Source: Chitinophagaceae bacterium UBA2791
Lineage (GTDB): Bacteria > Bacteroidota > Bacteroidia > Chitinophagales > Chitinophagaceae
Length of the DNA stretch: 28,047 nucleotides
Assembly: GCA_002352105.1 (NCBI GenBank)
Contig: DEHV01000047.1
Coordinates: 1-28,047, forward strand
Direction: 5' to 3'
Each line of letters opens with the position of its first letter. Position 1 is the first letter of the stretch. Positions 1-6,914 of the stretch are shown piece by piece. Made by a program: the position numbers and the translations under genes. The notes under the pieces were generated by a model. The model was not told the origin of the DNA. It saw only the letters and a program-made list of their open reading frames with translations, and searched no databases.

Positions 1-28
1 GACCCCTTGCACCCCATGCAAGTGCGCT

Positions 29-89
29 ACCGGGCTGCGCTACGTCCCGAAACCGGTGAGGGCAGCGAAGGTAGGGCATAATTGGGAAT
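29..89 (+). repeat. Dispersed intergenic repeat, copy A
   Basis: This GC-rich block matches a second block at 3041-3110 in the same orientation. Shared runs are CGGGCTGCGCT, CCCGAAACCG, GGGCAGCG and GGCATAATT, with one roughly 6-nt gap after CCCGAAACCG. By eye about four fifths of aligned positions agree. The copy ends where the remnant of the DUF5615 toxin gene stops. It encodes nothing recognisable. A 6-bp inverted repeat (CTTGCA, 5-nt loop, TGCAAG) lies just before it at 6-22. It could be a small non-autonomous element or a species-specific intergenic repeat; the window cannot decide. Confidence 0.65.
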
Positions 90-101
90 TAAAAAAGGCT
101 T

Positions 102-395
102 TTAGAAGGTTGTTGCAGAATGAGTTAGGCCCGATAAAAGAAAGCGTTGCGGGCGCACGCATATTAGCAATACTCCTTTATGAGGAAGTTGAAGTCGAAA
201 TACCAATTTCCCGAAATCTTTATCCTCCGTAATTAGGATGGCATCTTTCTCTGTTGCAATATCTGAAACCATCTTGTCATTTATTGATGGCTACATTTCG
301 CATATGGCATACACTTCAAAATCATCTTTCCTAAGTTGTTTTACAACCCTGAAATCTACGCTTTCGTCGGCAACAATGATGCGTTCATTAAGCAA
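102..395 (-). pseudogene. DUF5615 PIN-like toxin, broken
   Basis: Read on the minus strand, this frame gives a DUF5615-type PIN-like ribonuclease core: an N-terminal IIVADES stretch followed by DFRVVKQLRKDDFEVYAI, then INDKMVSDIA, ILITEDKDFG and HKGVLLI, which match the acidic active-site blocks of this family (VDE, ...D.AI..A, LITxDKDFG, GVLLIR). The reading is interrupted by an in-frame TAG at 291-293 (codon 35 from a TTG at 393-395). The region after GVLLI no longer looks like the family and ends at TAA 102-104 next to repeat copy A. No ATG lies in frame. It overlaps the end of the DUF433 gene, the usual antitoxin-toxin order. I infer an inactivated toxin; a sequencing error at the TAG is the alternative. 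Confidence 0.7.
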
Positions 396-615
396 CTGCT
401 AGCGTTTTTTCATGTTTAGAATTATCCGCCGCAAAGAGAAGGCATGCAAGAATATCATCGGTGGTTATACGAGGGTATGCTTCGATGAGGGAATCAAAAG
501 AATAACCATAACCTAGCTTTTCAAGTATAAGCTCGACCGGAATCCTAGTATTTTTTATAACCATTTTTCCAAAAAGTACTGATGGGTCAGACGTTATATG
601 GTTTTTCCAGTTCAT
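388..615 (-). CDS. DUF433 family antitoxin
   Basis: A 75-residue protein beginning MNWKNHITSDPSVLFGK that carries the DUF433 signature nearly end to end: ITSDPSVLFGK, IKNTRIPVELILEKL, a G-SFDSLIEAYPRIT segment and a DDILACLLFA helix. DUF433 proteins are small helix-turn-helix-like proteins, usually found as antitoxins with DUF5615 PIN-like toxins. They are expected to bind and block the toxin and to repress their own promoter. The frame is open upstream to 654, but the start at 615 fits the family N-terminus and the promoter at 621-650. The toxin gene follows directly on the same strand and is interrupted, so this antitoxin may be an orphan. A 16-bp palindrome at 653-668 is a possible operator. 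Confidence 0.8.
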   Translation of the reverse strand: MNWKNHITSDPSVLFGKMVIKNTRIPVELILEKLGYGYSFDSLIEAYPRITTDDILACLLFAADNSKHEKTLAVA

Positions 616-620
616 AATAT

Positions 621-650
621 GAAATATACAAAAAAATTTGAGGGCGTCAA
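621..650 (-). promoter_or_regulatory. Bacteroidota promoter of the DUF433 gene
   Basis: On the minus strand TTG at 650-648 is followed, after 19 nt, by TATATTTC at 628-621. This matches the phylum's TTG-N19-TAnnTTTG pattern with one mismatch in the last base. The ATG at 615 starts only 5 nt after the -7 box, so the transcript would be leaderless or nearly so. Confidence 0.5.
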
Positions 651-652
651 TC

Positions 653-668
653 ACCCTTATGTAAGGGT
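653..668. promoter_or_regulatory. 16-bp palindrome, candidate antitoxin operator
   Basis: ACCCTTATGTAAGGGT is a perfect inverted repeat with 7-bp arms and a 2-nt centre. It sits directly upstream of the -33 TTG of the DUF433 promoter. Antitoxins commonly bind such palindromes to repress their own operon; assigning it to this DUF433 protein is inference from position only. Confidence 0.45.
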
Positions 669-852
669 TTTAATCATTTATTATTAGCCGGGCTTTTGGT
701 TCAATTTTAGACCTGGAATTTAAAAGCATAAGTGAATAGCTGACTCGGATAACTTTTAACGTTCGCCGTAAGGTTGGGGGAGAAGAGATAAAGGGGCCCC
801 AAGCCCAAGAAGAAAACAGGAATAAGCTTATATTACATTAAATCCCGTTAAA

Positions 853-2979
853 ATGAAGCTTATACCTGTTTTGGGCAAGGCGCTGCTCATGTTGGCTCCT
901 GCCTGCGTGCTTGGGCAAGTTGATAGCGCTGCAATTAAAGATCCAAAGCGAGTCGATACGCCCGCGCCGCAAATACTTAAAGAAGTGACAGTCACCGGTA
1001 GCAAAAAGCAATTCATCGCGAAAGACGGTAACCTGATCGCCAATATCGAGAATACGCCGTTGTCGGCTGTAGCTGATCCGATAGATCTTTTATCGAAGCT
1101 GCCCTCGGTATTGGTCAGCCCCGACGGCGCTTCTATATCTATTCCGGGAAAAGGCGAACCATTAATTTATATCGATAACCAGCAGATATCGCCGGAAGAC
1201 CTAAGGTCGCTTGCCGTCAGCGATATTAAATTGATAGAAATTATCAATAACCCATCCTCAAAATATGAAGCAAATGGACGAGCGGTGATAAGAATAATAA
1301 GGAAAACAAACCAAAAGGATGGATGGAAGGCGGAGATCGCTGAGACCGCCGCGCAAAGAAGGCATTTCCTGAACCGGGCATCGGCAAATGCCAGTTTTCG
1401 AAAAAAGAAACTGGAATTAAAGGGGAATGTTCAATACAATTACCTCGAAACCTGGGAAGGCAATGCGTTCGATTTTCATATCAGCGATAGCGATATATTC
1501 TCGAAATACAGCGTTACGGCCGTAACTACGCGCCCTCAGTTGATAGGTTCGGCAGCTGCGTTCTATCAGATCAATGAAATCGATTATTTTTCATTTAACG
1601 CTACCGCCAGGAGACAGAATGAAAGTTTCCCTATTTATACTACTTCTTATTTGAGCGCCCCTGATAAACAGGAAAGCGCATTAACCAGTAATTACAACTA
1701 TGATCCTGTCAGGTATTATACGGCGAACCTGAATTACAATAAAAAGATCAAGGCGACCACAGCCTTTATAGGCGCTCAGTACACCAGGTATAAAGTGGAA
1801 AAGAACAGCGCTGTATTTAATTCAATAGACGATAATTCTGAAATTCTTTCACAAAGCCGGCTGCAGGACGCGGGAATAGGAGTTTTTGCAGGAAGAGCGG
1901 ATATCGAATCTGCTATCGGTAAGCAGTTGAAGTTTAACTGGGGCCTGTATACTGCTTTTGCAGAAAGCAAGGGGAATACAAACGTTATCATCCGTCAGCC
2001 CTGGGATACCCAGCATTCTACATTTAATTATAAAGAAAGAAATCTTGCAGCATATACCGAGCTTGCCGGAAAAATAAGAAAGATATCTTACGTCGCAGGA
2101 ATAAGAATGGAAGATGTAAAAGTGCAAAGTGGTTTCGTTGATAACGGCTCAACCTCTTCTCTTCGGAAAGAGAATAAGAAATTATTTCCCAAGGCCTCTG
2201 TTAGCATACCGGTCGATTCGACTTCCTCTGTAACCATTAAATATGCAAAAACCGTAGGGCGCCCCAATTATACCAATGCCGATCAGGCGTCTGTTTACGT
2301 CAATCCTTATTTTGAATGGGCCAATAATATCAATTTGGATCCATCTTATACCGATGGAATAGCGGTTTCTTATCAACTTAAGGATTATTCCCTTGCAGCG
2401 AGCCTTTATCAGACCAGGGGCCCCGTGTATGCTTATTTCAGCTACAATGCGCGGGAAAATTTATTGCGCAGATCAGAAGCCAACTATGAAACTGAATCAG
2501 GCATTTACCTGAGTTTGACTGCGCCTTTCAAATACCGGATATGGAGTTCGATGAATATGGTGAACCTGGTCTATTCTTCCCTGAAAGATCCGCGCGCTCT
2601 TGCAGGCAAACCAATGCCATACCTTTATGTTTATTCTTCCAATGAAATAAGGCTGCCGAAAAAATTTGTATTTACCGTTGCCGGCTGGGCGATTACAAAG
2701 AAGCAGATAGGCGCCCTTGAACAAGGCGGGTTGTTTTCAGTTGATACCTCCCTAACCAAGACATTCGGTAAAAACCTATCATGTACAGTAAGATTTACTG
2801 ATATGTTCGGTTCGATGGATTCCCGCGAATTTCTTGCCATAAACAGGGTTACTGCAAATGGAATTTATTATGACCGCCTGCAGGAAGTTTCTCTCGGGCT
2901 TAAATATTCCCTGGGACAATTGAAAGAAATAGCATTTAAAAATAGGGATGTTGACGAAGGCTCCGACAGGGTCCGGTGA
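853..2979 (+). CDS. TonB-dependent receptor-like outer membrane barrel (OMP_b-brl_3 type)
   Basis: A 708-residue exported protein. Residues 1-22 form a signal peptide ending ACVLGQ. A plug-like domain follows at about 40-155 (LKEVTVTG, then NTPLSAVADPIDLLSKLPSV, PLIYIDNQQI and IKLIEIINNPSSKYEANG, with the usual VIRI strand). The rest, about 160-708, is a beta-strand-rich barrel alternating aromatic and polar residues. This matches the plug plus OMP_b-brl_3 architecture of Bacteroidota outer-membrane proteins. The N-terminal carboxypeptidase-regulatory-like domain usual in these proteins is missing, so the mature protein starts almost at the TonB-box/plug region. No SusD partner, anti-sigma factor or ECF sigma gene is adjacent, so the substrate cannot be named. 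The base composition looks more AT-rich than the genes further right. A weak -7-like TAACTTTT lies at 750-757. Confidence 0.85.
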   Translation: MKLIPVLGKALLMLAPACVLGQVDSAAIKDPKRVDTPAPQILKEVTVTGSKKQFIAKDGNLIANIENTPLSAVADPIDLLSKLPSVLVSPDGASISIPGKGEPLIYIDNQQISPEDLRSLAVSDIKLIEIINNPSSKYEANGRAVIRIIRKTNQKDGWKAEIAETAAQRRHFLNRASANASFRKKKLELKGNVQYNYLETWEGNAFDFHISDSDIFSKYSVTAVTTRPQLIGSAAAFYQINEIDYFSFNATARRQNESFPIYTTSYLSAPDKQESALTSNYNYDPVRYYTANLNYNKKIKATTAFIGAQYTRYKVEKNSAVFNSIDDNSEILSQSRLQDAGIGVFAGRADIESAIGKQLKFNWGLYTAFAESKGNTNVIIRQPWDTQHSTFNYKERNLAAYTELAGKIRKISYVAGIRMEDVKVQSGFVDNGSTSSLRKENKKLFPKASVSIPVDSTSSVTIKYAKTVGRPNYTNADQASVYVNPYFEWANNINLDPSYTDGIAVSYQLKDYSLAASLYQTRGPVYAYFSYNARENLLRRSEANYETESGIYLSLTAPFKYRIWSSMNMVNLVYSSLKDPRALAGKPMPYLYVYSSNEIRLPKKFVFTVAGWAITKKQIGALEQGGLFSVDTSLTKTFGKNLSCTVRFTDMFGSMDSREFLAINRVTANGIYYDRLQEVSLGLKYSLGQLKEIAFKNRDVDEGSDRVR

Positions 2980-3040
2980 GATTCAGAACGCCAGGATAAC
3001 AGAAAAAAGGATACTTTTTGTTTATTGACAAGTTGGATTG

Positions 3041-3110
3041 CCTTCCCGGGCTGCGCTGGCCCCCGAAACCGACCGATCAAGGGCAGCGGAGCTAAGGCAT
3101 AATTTGGAAT
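3041..3110 (+). repeat. Dispersed intergenic repeat, copy B
   Basis: This is the second copy of the repeat at 29-89, in direct orientation about 3 kb away. It shares CGGGCTGCGCT, CCCGAAACCG, GGGCAGCG and GGCATAATT and carries about six extra bases after CCCGAAACCG. It lies 61 nt after the stop of the TonB-receptor-like gene, in a 437-nt gap without a convincing gene (2980-3416). Together with copy A it brackets the toxin-antitoxin remnant and the receptor gene. Confidence 0.65.
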
Positions 3111-3192
3111 ACAGGAGGTTATAGCGTTGTTATATAGACAGTTATACTGATGAAAGAAATCGCAGCCAGCATATGCGTAAAGCGCGATGCCA

Positions 3193-3214
3193 GCCCGGAT
3201 TCTAGGCTCCGGGC
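3193..3214. repeat. GC-rich hairpin in the 2980-3416 gap
   Basis: GCCCGGA and TCCGGGC form a perfect 7-bp stem around an 8-nt loop, followed by another GC-rich stretch (CCCCGGG). There is no T-run after it on either strand, so it is not a standard intrinsic terminator. It may be part of the repeat-rich debris following copy B. I see nothing else definable in this gap apart from copy B. Confidence 0.4.
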
Positions 3215-3416
3215 CCCGGGTGTCTTTACAATTGAGACTTAGAACAGCGCGGAAACCATCGCCAATGCAGAAAGATCTATTTGTTATTAATAATTTTTTT
3301 AATTTAGAAGGATATCCATTAAAAGGCTTCCTGCCGGCGGTTAGTAAGATATTGGGATGAGCATGCGGGTATCGCCTCCGATCGCTTTTATCCTGCCAAA
3401 ACAAATGCTTTATAAT

Positions 3417-3776
3417 ATGAACAGGACAATACGCCTGGCTATCTACCTTTCGGCTGCCGTGATGTTATTCCTTGGGATTTCTTTGAAGGTAGCTCATCAC
3501 GAATTGGCGAATGAAGTGTATGCGTTTTCGATATTGTATTTTGGCATGGTCGCCCTTCCGCTTTACCTGTATGGGCGGGTTAAACGCGGGGGTAACGGCC
3601 TGGAAATATTTATTCTTTATATCTCGGTCATCTTTTGGCTGGGGTTCTCCACGTTAAGAATGCTGCATTGGTATTCTCCCATAATTATGCTGTGGATATC
3701 CTTGGGGTGTTTCGCGACCTACCTGATCCTTTTGTTGGGACGATCCCGAAGGGTTAGAAAATCGGGTTTTTATTAG
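3417..3776 (+). CDS. Small four-helix membrane protein of unknown function
   Basis: About 119 residues, nearly all membrane-embedded. Four hydrophobic segments are visible at about 5-23, 31-50, 61-81 and 87-106, with short basic loops (RVKRGG after helix 2) and a basic tail (GRSRRVRKS). The first part, GISLKVAHHELANEVYAF, recalls the G-x-LFKIxHxP-A stretch at the start of GldL and of short GldL-N-related proteins in Bacteroidota, but the match is weak. The frame is open from 3357; I prefer the ATG at 3417 because it puts the first helix at the N-terminus. It stands alone between two long gaps. Function not assigned. Confidence 0.6.
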   Translation: MNRTIRLAIYLSAAVMLFLGISLKVAHHELANEVYAFSILYFGMVALPLYLYGRVKRGGNGLEIFILYISVIFWLGFSTLRMLHWYSPIIMLWISLGCFATYLILLLGRSRRVRKSGFY

Positions 3777-4155
3777 TCTCAGGCCGCTGCGGCTCAAACG
3801 TTGCCTTTTCCTAAACTGATGTCTGCATATTCTTCCTGCGTTGAGTATGCGGTTGGTTCCCGGTAGTACGGCGTTCTATAGCTGGCCCTGTTTTGCGGTT
3901 GCCTGAAAAGATAAGGCATCGCGCGGTTTCAAAATAAGTCAGGGAATTTAAGGTCGCAAATCGTCGCGTATGCGTATAGTGTGTATATTAGTGTGCGATT
4001 GGTGAAAATCAAAGTTGAAAATTTGATTTTATTATTCGCTTTATGATTATTTTTAACCGGTCAATAGCAGCCCCTATGTTGTCATCATTATTAAAGAATG
4101 CGCAGAAAGGCTATAGTAATGGTTTTTAATTTTTATATTCAACCCCTGGTTTTGT
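3777..4155. other. Gap without a gene; possible control region of the MFS gene
   Basis: This 379-nt stretch has no supportable reading frame. It becomes AT-rich towards its right end. The one notable structure is the 9-bp inverted repeat at 4005-4030. A box TGGTTTTG at 4147-4154, one mismatch from TAnnTTTG, would put transcription almost at the ATG of the transporter gene, but no TTG lies at the right distance upstream, so I do not call it a promoter. Confidence 0.4.
4005..4030. repeat. Perfect 9-bp inverted repeat upstream of the MFS gene
   Basis: AAAATCAAA at 4005-4013 and TTTGATTTT at 4022-4030 are exact reverse complements with an 8-nt spacer. The site is 126 nt upstream of the transporter start. 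It could be a regulator-binding site, or an AT-rich terminator of the small membrane protein gene, although that gene ends 229 nt earlier. Confidence 0.45.
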
Positions 4156-5451
4156 ATGACGAGTCTCCAACAGAATAAGACAGGCAACTACCGCTGGTTT
4201 ATTTGTTTCCTGCTCTTTTTAGCTACTACTATTAATTATATTGACAGGCAGATATTTGGCCTGCTTAAGCCCGAGCTGGAAAGGGTATTTGACTGGTCGG
4301 AGACCGATTATTCCAGGATCGTAATGGCTTTTACCGCCTGTTATGCTATCGGGCAATTGGTTTATGGGAGGATCATTGACCGGATAGGCACCAAACGCGG
4401 TTACATGATCTCCGTATCCATATGGAGCGTTGCGGCGATGGCTCATGCCGCTGCCAGGGGCGTTCTGGGCTTTGGTATAGTGAGGGCCATTCTCGGATTG
4501 GGCGAGTCGGGCAACTATCCTGGCGGCGTTAAAACAGCTTCAGAATGGTTCCCTAAAAAAGAAAGGGCATTGGCTATCGGTATGCTGGACTCCGGCTCTA
4601 ATATCGGCGCTTGCGTGGGGCCCATCCTGGTTCCCTGGCTGCTCGCCGTTTACGGGTGGCAGTGGGCTTTTATCATTACCGGCTCGCTGGGCTTTATCTG
4701 GCTGATCGTCTGGATCCTGTTTTACGACAGTCCCGCAAAAAATAAACACTTGTCTAAGGCCGAATTGGAGTATATCAACAGCGATGCGGATGATAAGGAT
4801 GAGGAAACCACCGGAAAGGTCAGCTGGGGACAGCTCTTAAGATTGAAACAAACCTGGGCTTTTATCGCCGGCAAGTTTTTTACCGATCCTATCTGGTTCT
4901 TCTTCCTGTTCTGGCTTCCTTCTTATTTTACCACCTATTTTCAGCTCGACCTGAAAAAACCGAGTCTGCCCCTGGTTATCGTATACGCGGGGACAATGGT
5001 CGGAAGCCTCGGAGGAGGATACCTTTCTTCCTGGCTGATCAAGAAAGGATGGCCGGTGTATAAGGCAAGGAAGCTGGCGTTGCTGGTGGCTGCATTTTGC
5101 GTAATTCCCATTATTGCTACCCGTTATACAACGGATATGTGGGTGGTAGTGGGATTGATCGCGCTTTCCGTCGCCGCTAACCAGGCCTGGAGCGCCAATA
5201 TCTTTTCGATTGTTCCGGATATGTTCCCTAAAAAAGCCGTTAGTTCCGTAGTGGGGCTGGGAGGAATGTTTGGCGCCATCGGAAGCGTGTTGTTTCCCCT
5301 TTTTATAGGGTTTATACTTGATTTTTATAAGGCAAAGGGAAATATCATGACTGGCTATAATATCATCTTCCTTGTTTGCGGATGTTCTTTCCTGATAGCC
5401 TGGACGCTTATCCATTTTATTACGCCGCGAATGGACAAGGTTAAACTGTAA
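4156..5451 (+). CDS. MFS transporter, ExuT/anion:cation symporter family
   Basis: A 431-residue major facilitator with twelve expected membrane helices and a central loop near 195-225. Family marks are visible: TINYIDRQIFG in helix 1, the loop 2-3 motif GRIIDRIGTKRG, and RAILGLGESGNYPGGVKTASEWFP in the helix 4-5 region, which is highly characteristic of the ExuT/hexuronate branch of the anion:cation symporters. Members import hexuronates, aldonates or related sugar acids with protons. No sugar-acid catabolic gene or regulator is adjacent, so the substrate is open. It is monocistronic by context, with a hairpin 27 nt after the stop codon. Confidence 0.85.
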   Translation: MTSLQQNKTGNYRWFICFLLFLATTINYIDRQIFGLLKPELERVFDWSETDYSRIVMAFTACYAIGQLVYGRIIDRIGTKRGYMISVSIWSVAAMAHAAARGVLGFGIVRAILGLGESGNYPGGVKTASEWFPKKERALAIGMLDSGSNIGACVGPILVPWLLAVYGWQWAFIITGSLGFIWLIVWILFYDSPAKNKHLSKAELEYINSDADDKDEETTGKVSWGQLLRLKQTWAFIAGKFFTDPIWFFFLFWLPSYFTTYFQLDLKKPSLPLVIVYAGTMVGSLGGGYLSSWLIKKGWPVYKARKLALLVAAFCVIPIIATRYTTDMWVVVGLIALSVAANQAWSANIFSIVPDMFPKKAVSSVVGLGGMFGAIGSVLFPLFIGFILDFYKAKGNIMTGYNIIFLVCGCSFLIAWTLIHFITPRMDKVKL

Positions 5452-5478
5452 TAGATCATTTTTTTCGCTTAAATCGGA

Positions 5479-5511
5479 CTATAAAGGGCTTCTTGATGGA
5501 GCCCTTTATAG
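5479..5511 (+). terminator. Terminator-like hairpin after the MFS gene
   Basis: CTATAAAGGGCT and AGCCCTTTATAG form a perfect 12-bp stem with a 9-nt loop, 27 nt after the stop of the transporter gene. A T-run lies before the stem rather than after it, so it is a non-classical terminator for the plus strand. On the minus strand it would be followed, some distance on, by A-rich sequence. Termination or 3'-end protection is the likely role. Confidence 0.5.
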
Positions 5512-5849
5512 CGCCCCCTGGAGGCAATTAGGCGGGATATTGTCATGAAGGATACCAGGGTTTGTTGCTGAGCCGGCAACTGGCCAGGGCCCTTGTCTTT
5601 TGGCCGTTCTCATGACCGCTTACCGGCAAATAGAGGGCCACGTTTAATGTAGTAACAATCATTGAATTGATCGTTGTTTTGGCGGGCTGATCAACAATAG
5701 GATTCCTTTAACAAATAAATGGAACAATACTTGCGTTAATTAGTGCAATTTTCCATCGAAGATTCCCAAATCCGGATTTTACGAAAAACCGCAGTTAACC
5801 CTTGTCTCCCGGCAATACCGTTGCTATTTTTGTATCATTAATCGTAAAT
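5512..5849. other. Gap between transporter and DUF6089 genes
   Basis: No gene is supportable here. Its right end holds the promoter at 5802-5832. An imperfect inverted repeat, ATTGAATTGATC at 5661-5672 against GATCAACAAT at 5689-5698 (10 pairs with two extra bases), lies about 100 nt upstream of that promoter and could be a regulator site. Confidence 0.35.
5802..5832 (+). promoter_or_regulatory. Promoter of the DUF6089 barrel gene
   Basis: TTG at 5802-5804, a 20-nt spacer and TATTTTTG at 5825-5832 match the Bacteroidota housekeeping promoter. Transcription from here would begin near 5838, which rules out the in-frame ATG at 5802 and supports the ATG at 5850. Confidence 0.6.
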
Positions 5850-6713
5850 ATGCGGAAACTCCTGTTTTTATTGTTGGCGCTTCCTTTTTGTGGTTACGCA
5901 CAACGCAAATTAAACCTCACGTTGTTTGGGGGCTTTTCCAATTATAACGGCGATCTTCAAAGTAAACGTTTCACTACGGATCAATCGAAAGGAGCTATCG
6001 GGGCGGGGCTCCGGTATGAAGTTAGTTCGAAGTTTGCCGTTCATGGTAACCTCATGTATGGTAAGGTTGCTGGAGATGATAAAAGAAATGAACCCTCTTT
6101 AAGGCACCGGAACCTGAACTTTGAAACAAGGATCTACGAAGGGAACCTGCTGGCTGATTATACTTTTCTGGACCTTAAGGAACACGCGGTATCGCCTTAT
6201 GTATTTGCCGGCATTGCCCTGTATCGTTTTAACCCTTATACTTTTGATACGCTAACCGGCAGAAAAGTCTATTTAAGGCCCCTGAGCACGGAAGGGCAGG
6301 GGTTGTCGCAGTACCCCGATAGGAAGCCCTATAGTATTTACCAGATCGGCATTCCTTTCGGCGCAGGATTTCGGTTCCGTATTACCGACAACGCTACATT
6401 GGGCTATGAAATTGGTTTGCGCAAACTGTTTACCGATTATATTGACGACGTGAGCACGACCTATGTTGAACGCGCTGCGCTCCTGGCGGCGCGCGGACAA
6501 AGAGCGGTGGATTATGCTTATCGAGGGGATGAACTAAAAGACGGAAATCCCAATTATCCTTCTTATATAACGGTCAGGGGAGGCGCTGAGTTTAAAGATT
6601 GGTATTATTTCTCCGGGATAACGCTCTCCATAGGGATTTCAGATCTTGACGGAAAGATCTTTAACAAAAAAAGCCGTAAGGGAAGCGTCGATTGCCCCAA
6701 GGACGTGTTATAG
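5850..6713 (+). CDS. DUF6089 / PorG-like outer membrane beta-barrel protein
   Basis: A 287-residue protein with a signal peptide (MRKLLFLLLALPFCGYAQ). The mature part follows the DUF6089/PorG pattern: LTLFGGFSNYNGDL near the start, GAGLRYEVSSKFAV, an YEGNLLADYTFLD strand, SPYVFAGIALYRFNP, IPFGAGFRF, a GYEIGLRKLFTDYIDDVSTTYV motif, and a terminal YYFSGITLSIGI strand. Family members are small outer-membrane barrels; PorG in gliding or type IX secreting Bacteroidota supports type IX secretion, but many DUF6089 members have no known role. The ATG at 5850 is chosen over 5802 because the promoter overlaps the extra codons. A divalent C-terminus with CPKD follows the barrel. Likely transcribed alone. 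Confidence 0.8.
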   Translation: MRKLLFLLLALPFCGYAQRKLNLTLFGGFSNYNGDLQSKRFTTDQSKGAIGAGLRYEVSSKFAVHGNLMYGKVAGDDKRNEPSLRHRNLNFETRIYEGNLLADYTFLDLKEHAVSPYVFAGIALYRFNPYTFDTLTGRKVYLRPLSTEGQGLSQYPDRKPYSIYQIGIPFGAGFRFRITDNATLGYEIGLRKLFTDYIDDVSTTYVERAALLAARGQRAVDYAYRGDELKDGNPNYPSYITVRGGAEFKDWYYFSGITLSIGISDLDGKIFNKKSRKGSVDCPKDVL

Positions 6714-6888
6714 ATCATATCAACCGTATCCGTGCCATCGCATCGTTGCAGATGCTCATTCCTACAGTTCCTGTCAATGGTTTTTACTCTATTATTGAAT
6801 GTTAAATATCCATCTTCTGCAACGCGGGATCATGAAATTGATTGAGCTGGCGCATGGACTGCAATTCGTTTATTCAGCGCGATAGCGT

Positions 6889-6896
6889 TATTTTTG
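6889..6896 (+). promoter_or_regulatory. -7 box of the UbiD-family gene
   Basis: TATTTTTG is a perfect TAnnTTTG box 18 nt upstream of the ATG at 6915. The -33 element is not clear. The in-frame TTG at 6894 lies inside this box and so cannot be the start codon. Confidence 0.5.
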
Positions 6897-6914
6897 CAGT
6901 TCTTAAAAACGCTG

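Noticed and set aside
6..22. Short inverted repeat at the left edge as a terminator
   Set aside because: The stem is only 6 bp with no T-run, and no upstream gene is visible in the window to be terminated.
2868..3404. Minus-strand open frame of 178 codons
   Set aside because: It overlaps the end of the TonB-receptor-like gene and runs through repeat copy B and the hairpin. The translation has no family-like pattern and its length comes from GC-rich repeat sequence.
4837..5415. Minus-strand open frame of 192 codons inside the MFS gene
   Set aside because: It lies fully antisense to a conserved transporter and is polar, low-pattern sequence.
5802..5849. Upstream ATG as the start of the DUF6089 gene
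   Set aside because: The promoter -33 and -7 elements fall inside these codons, and the signal peptide begins at 5850.
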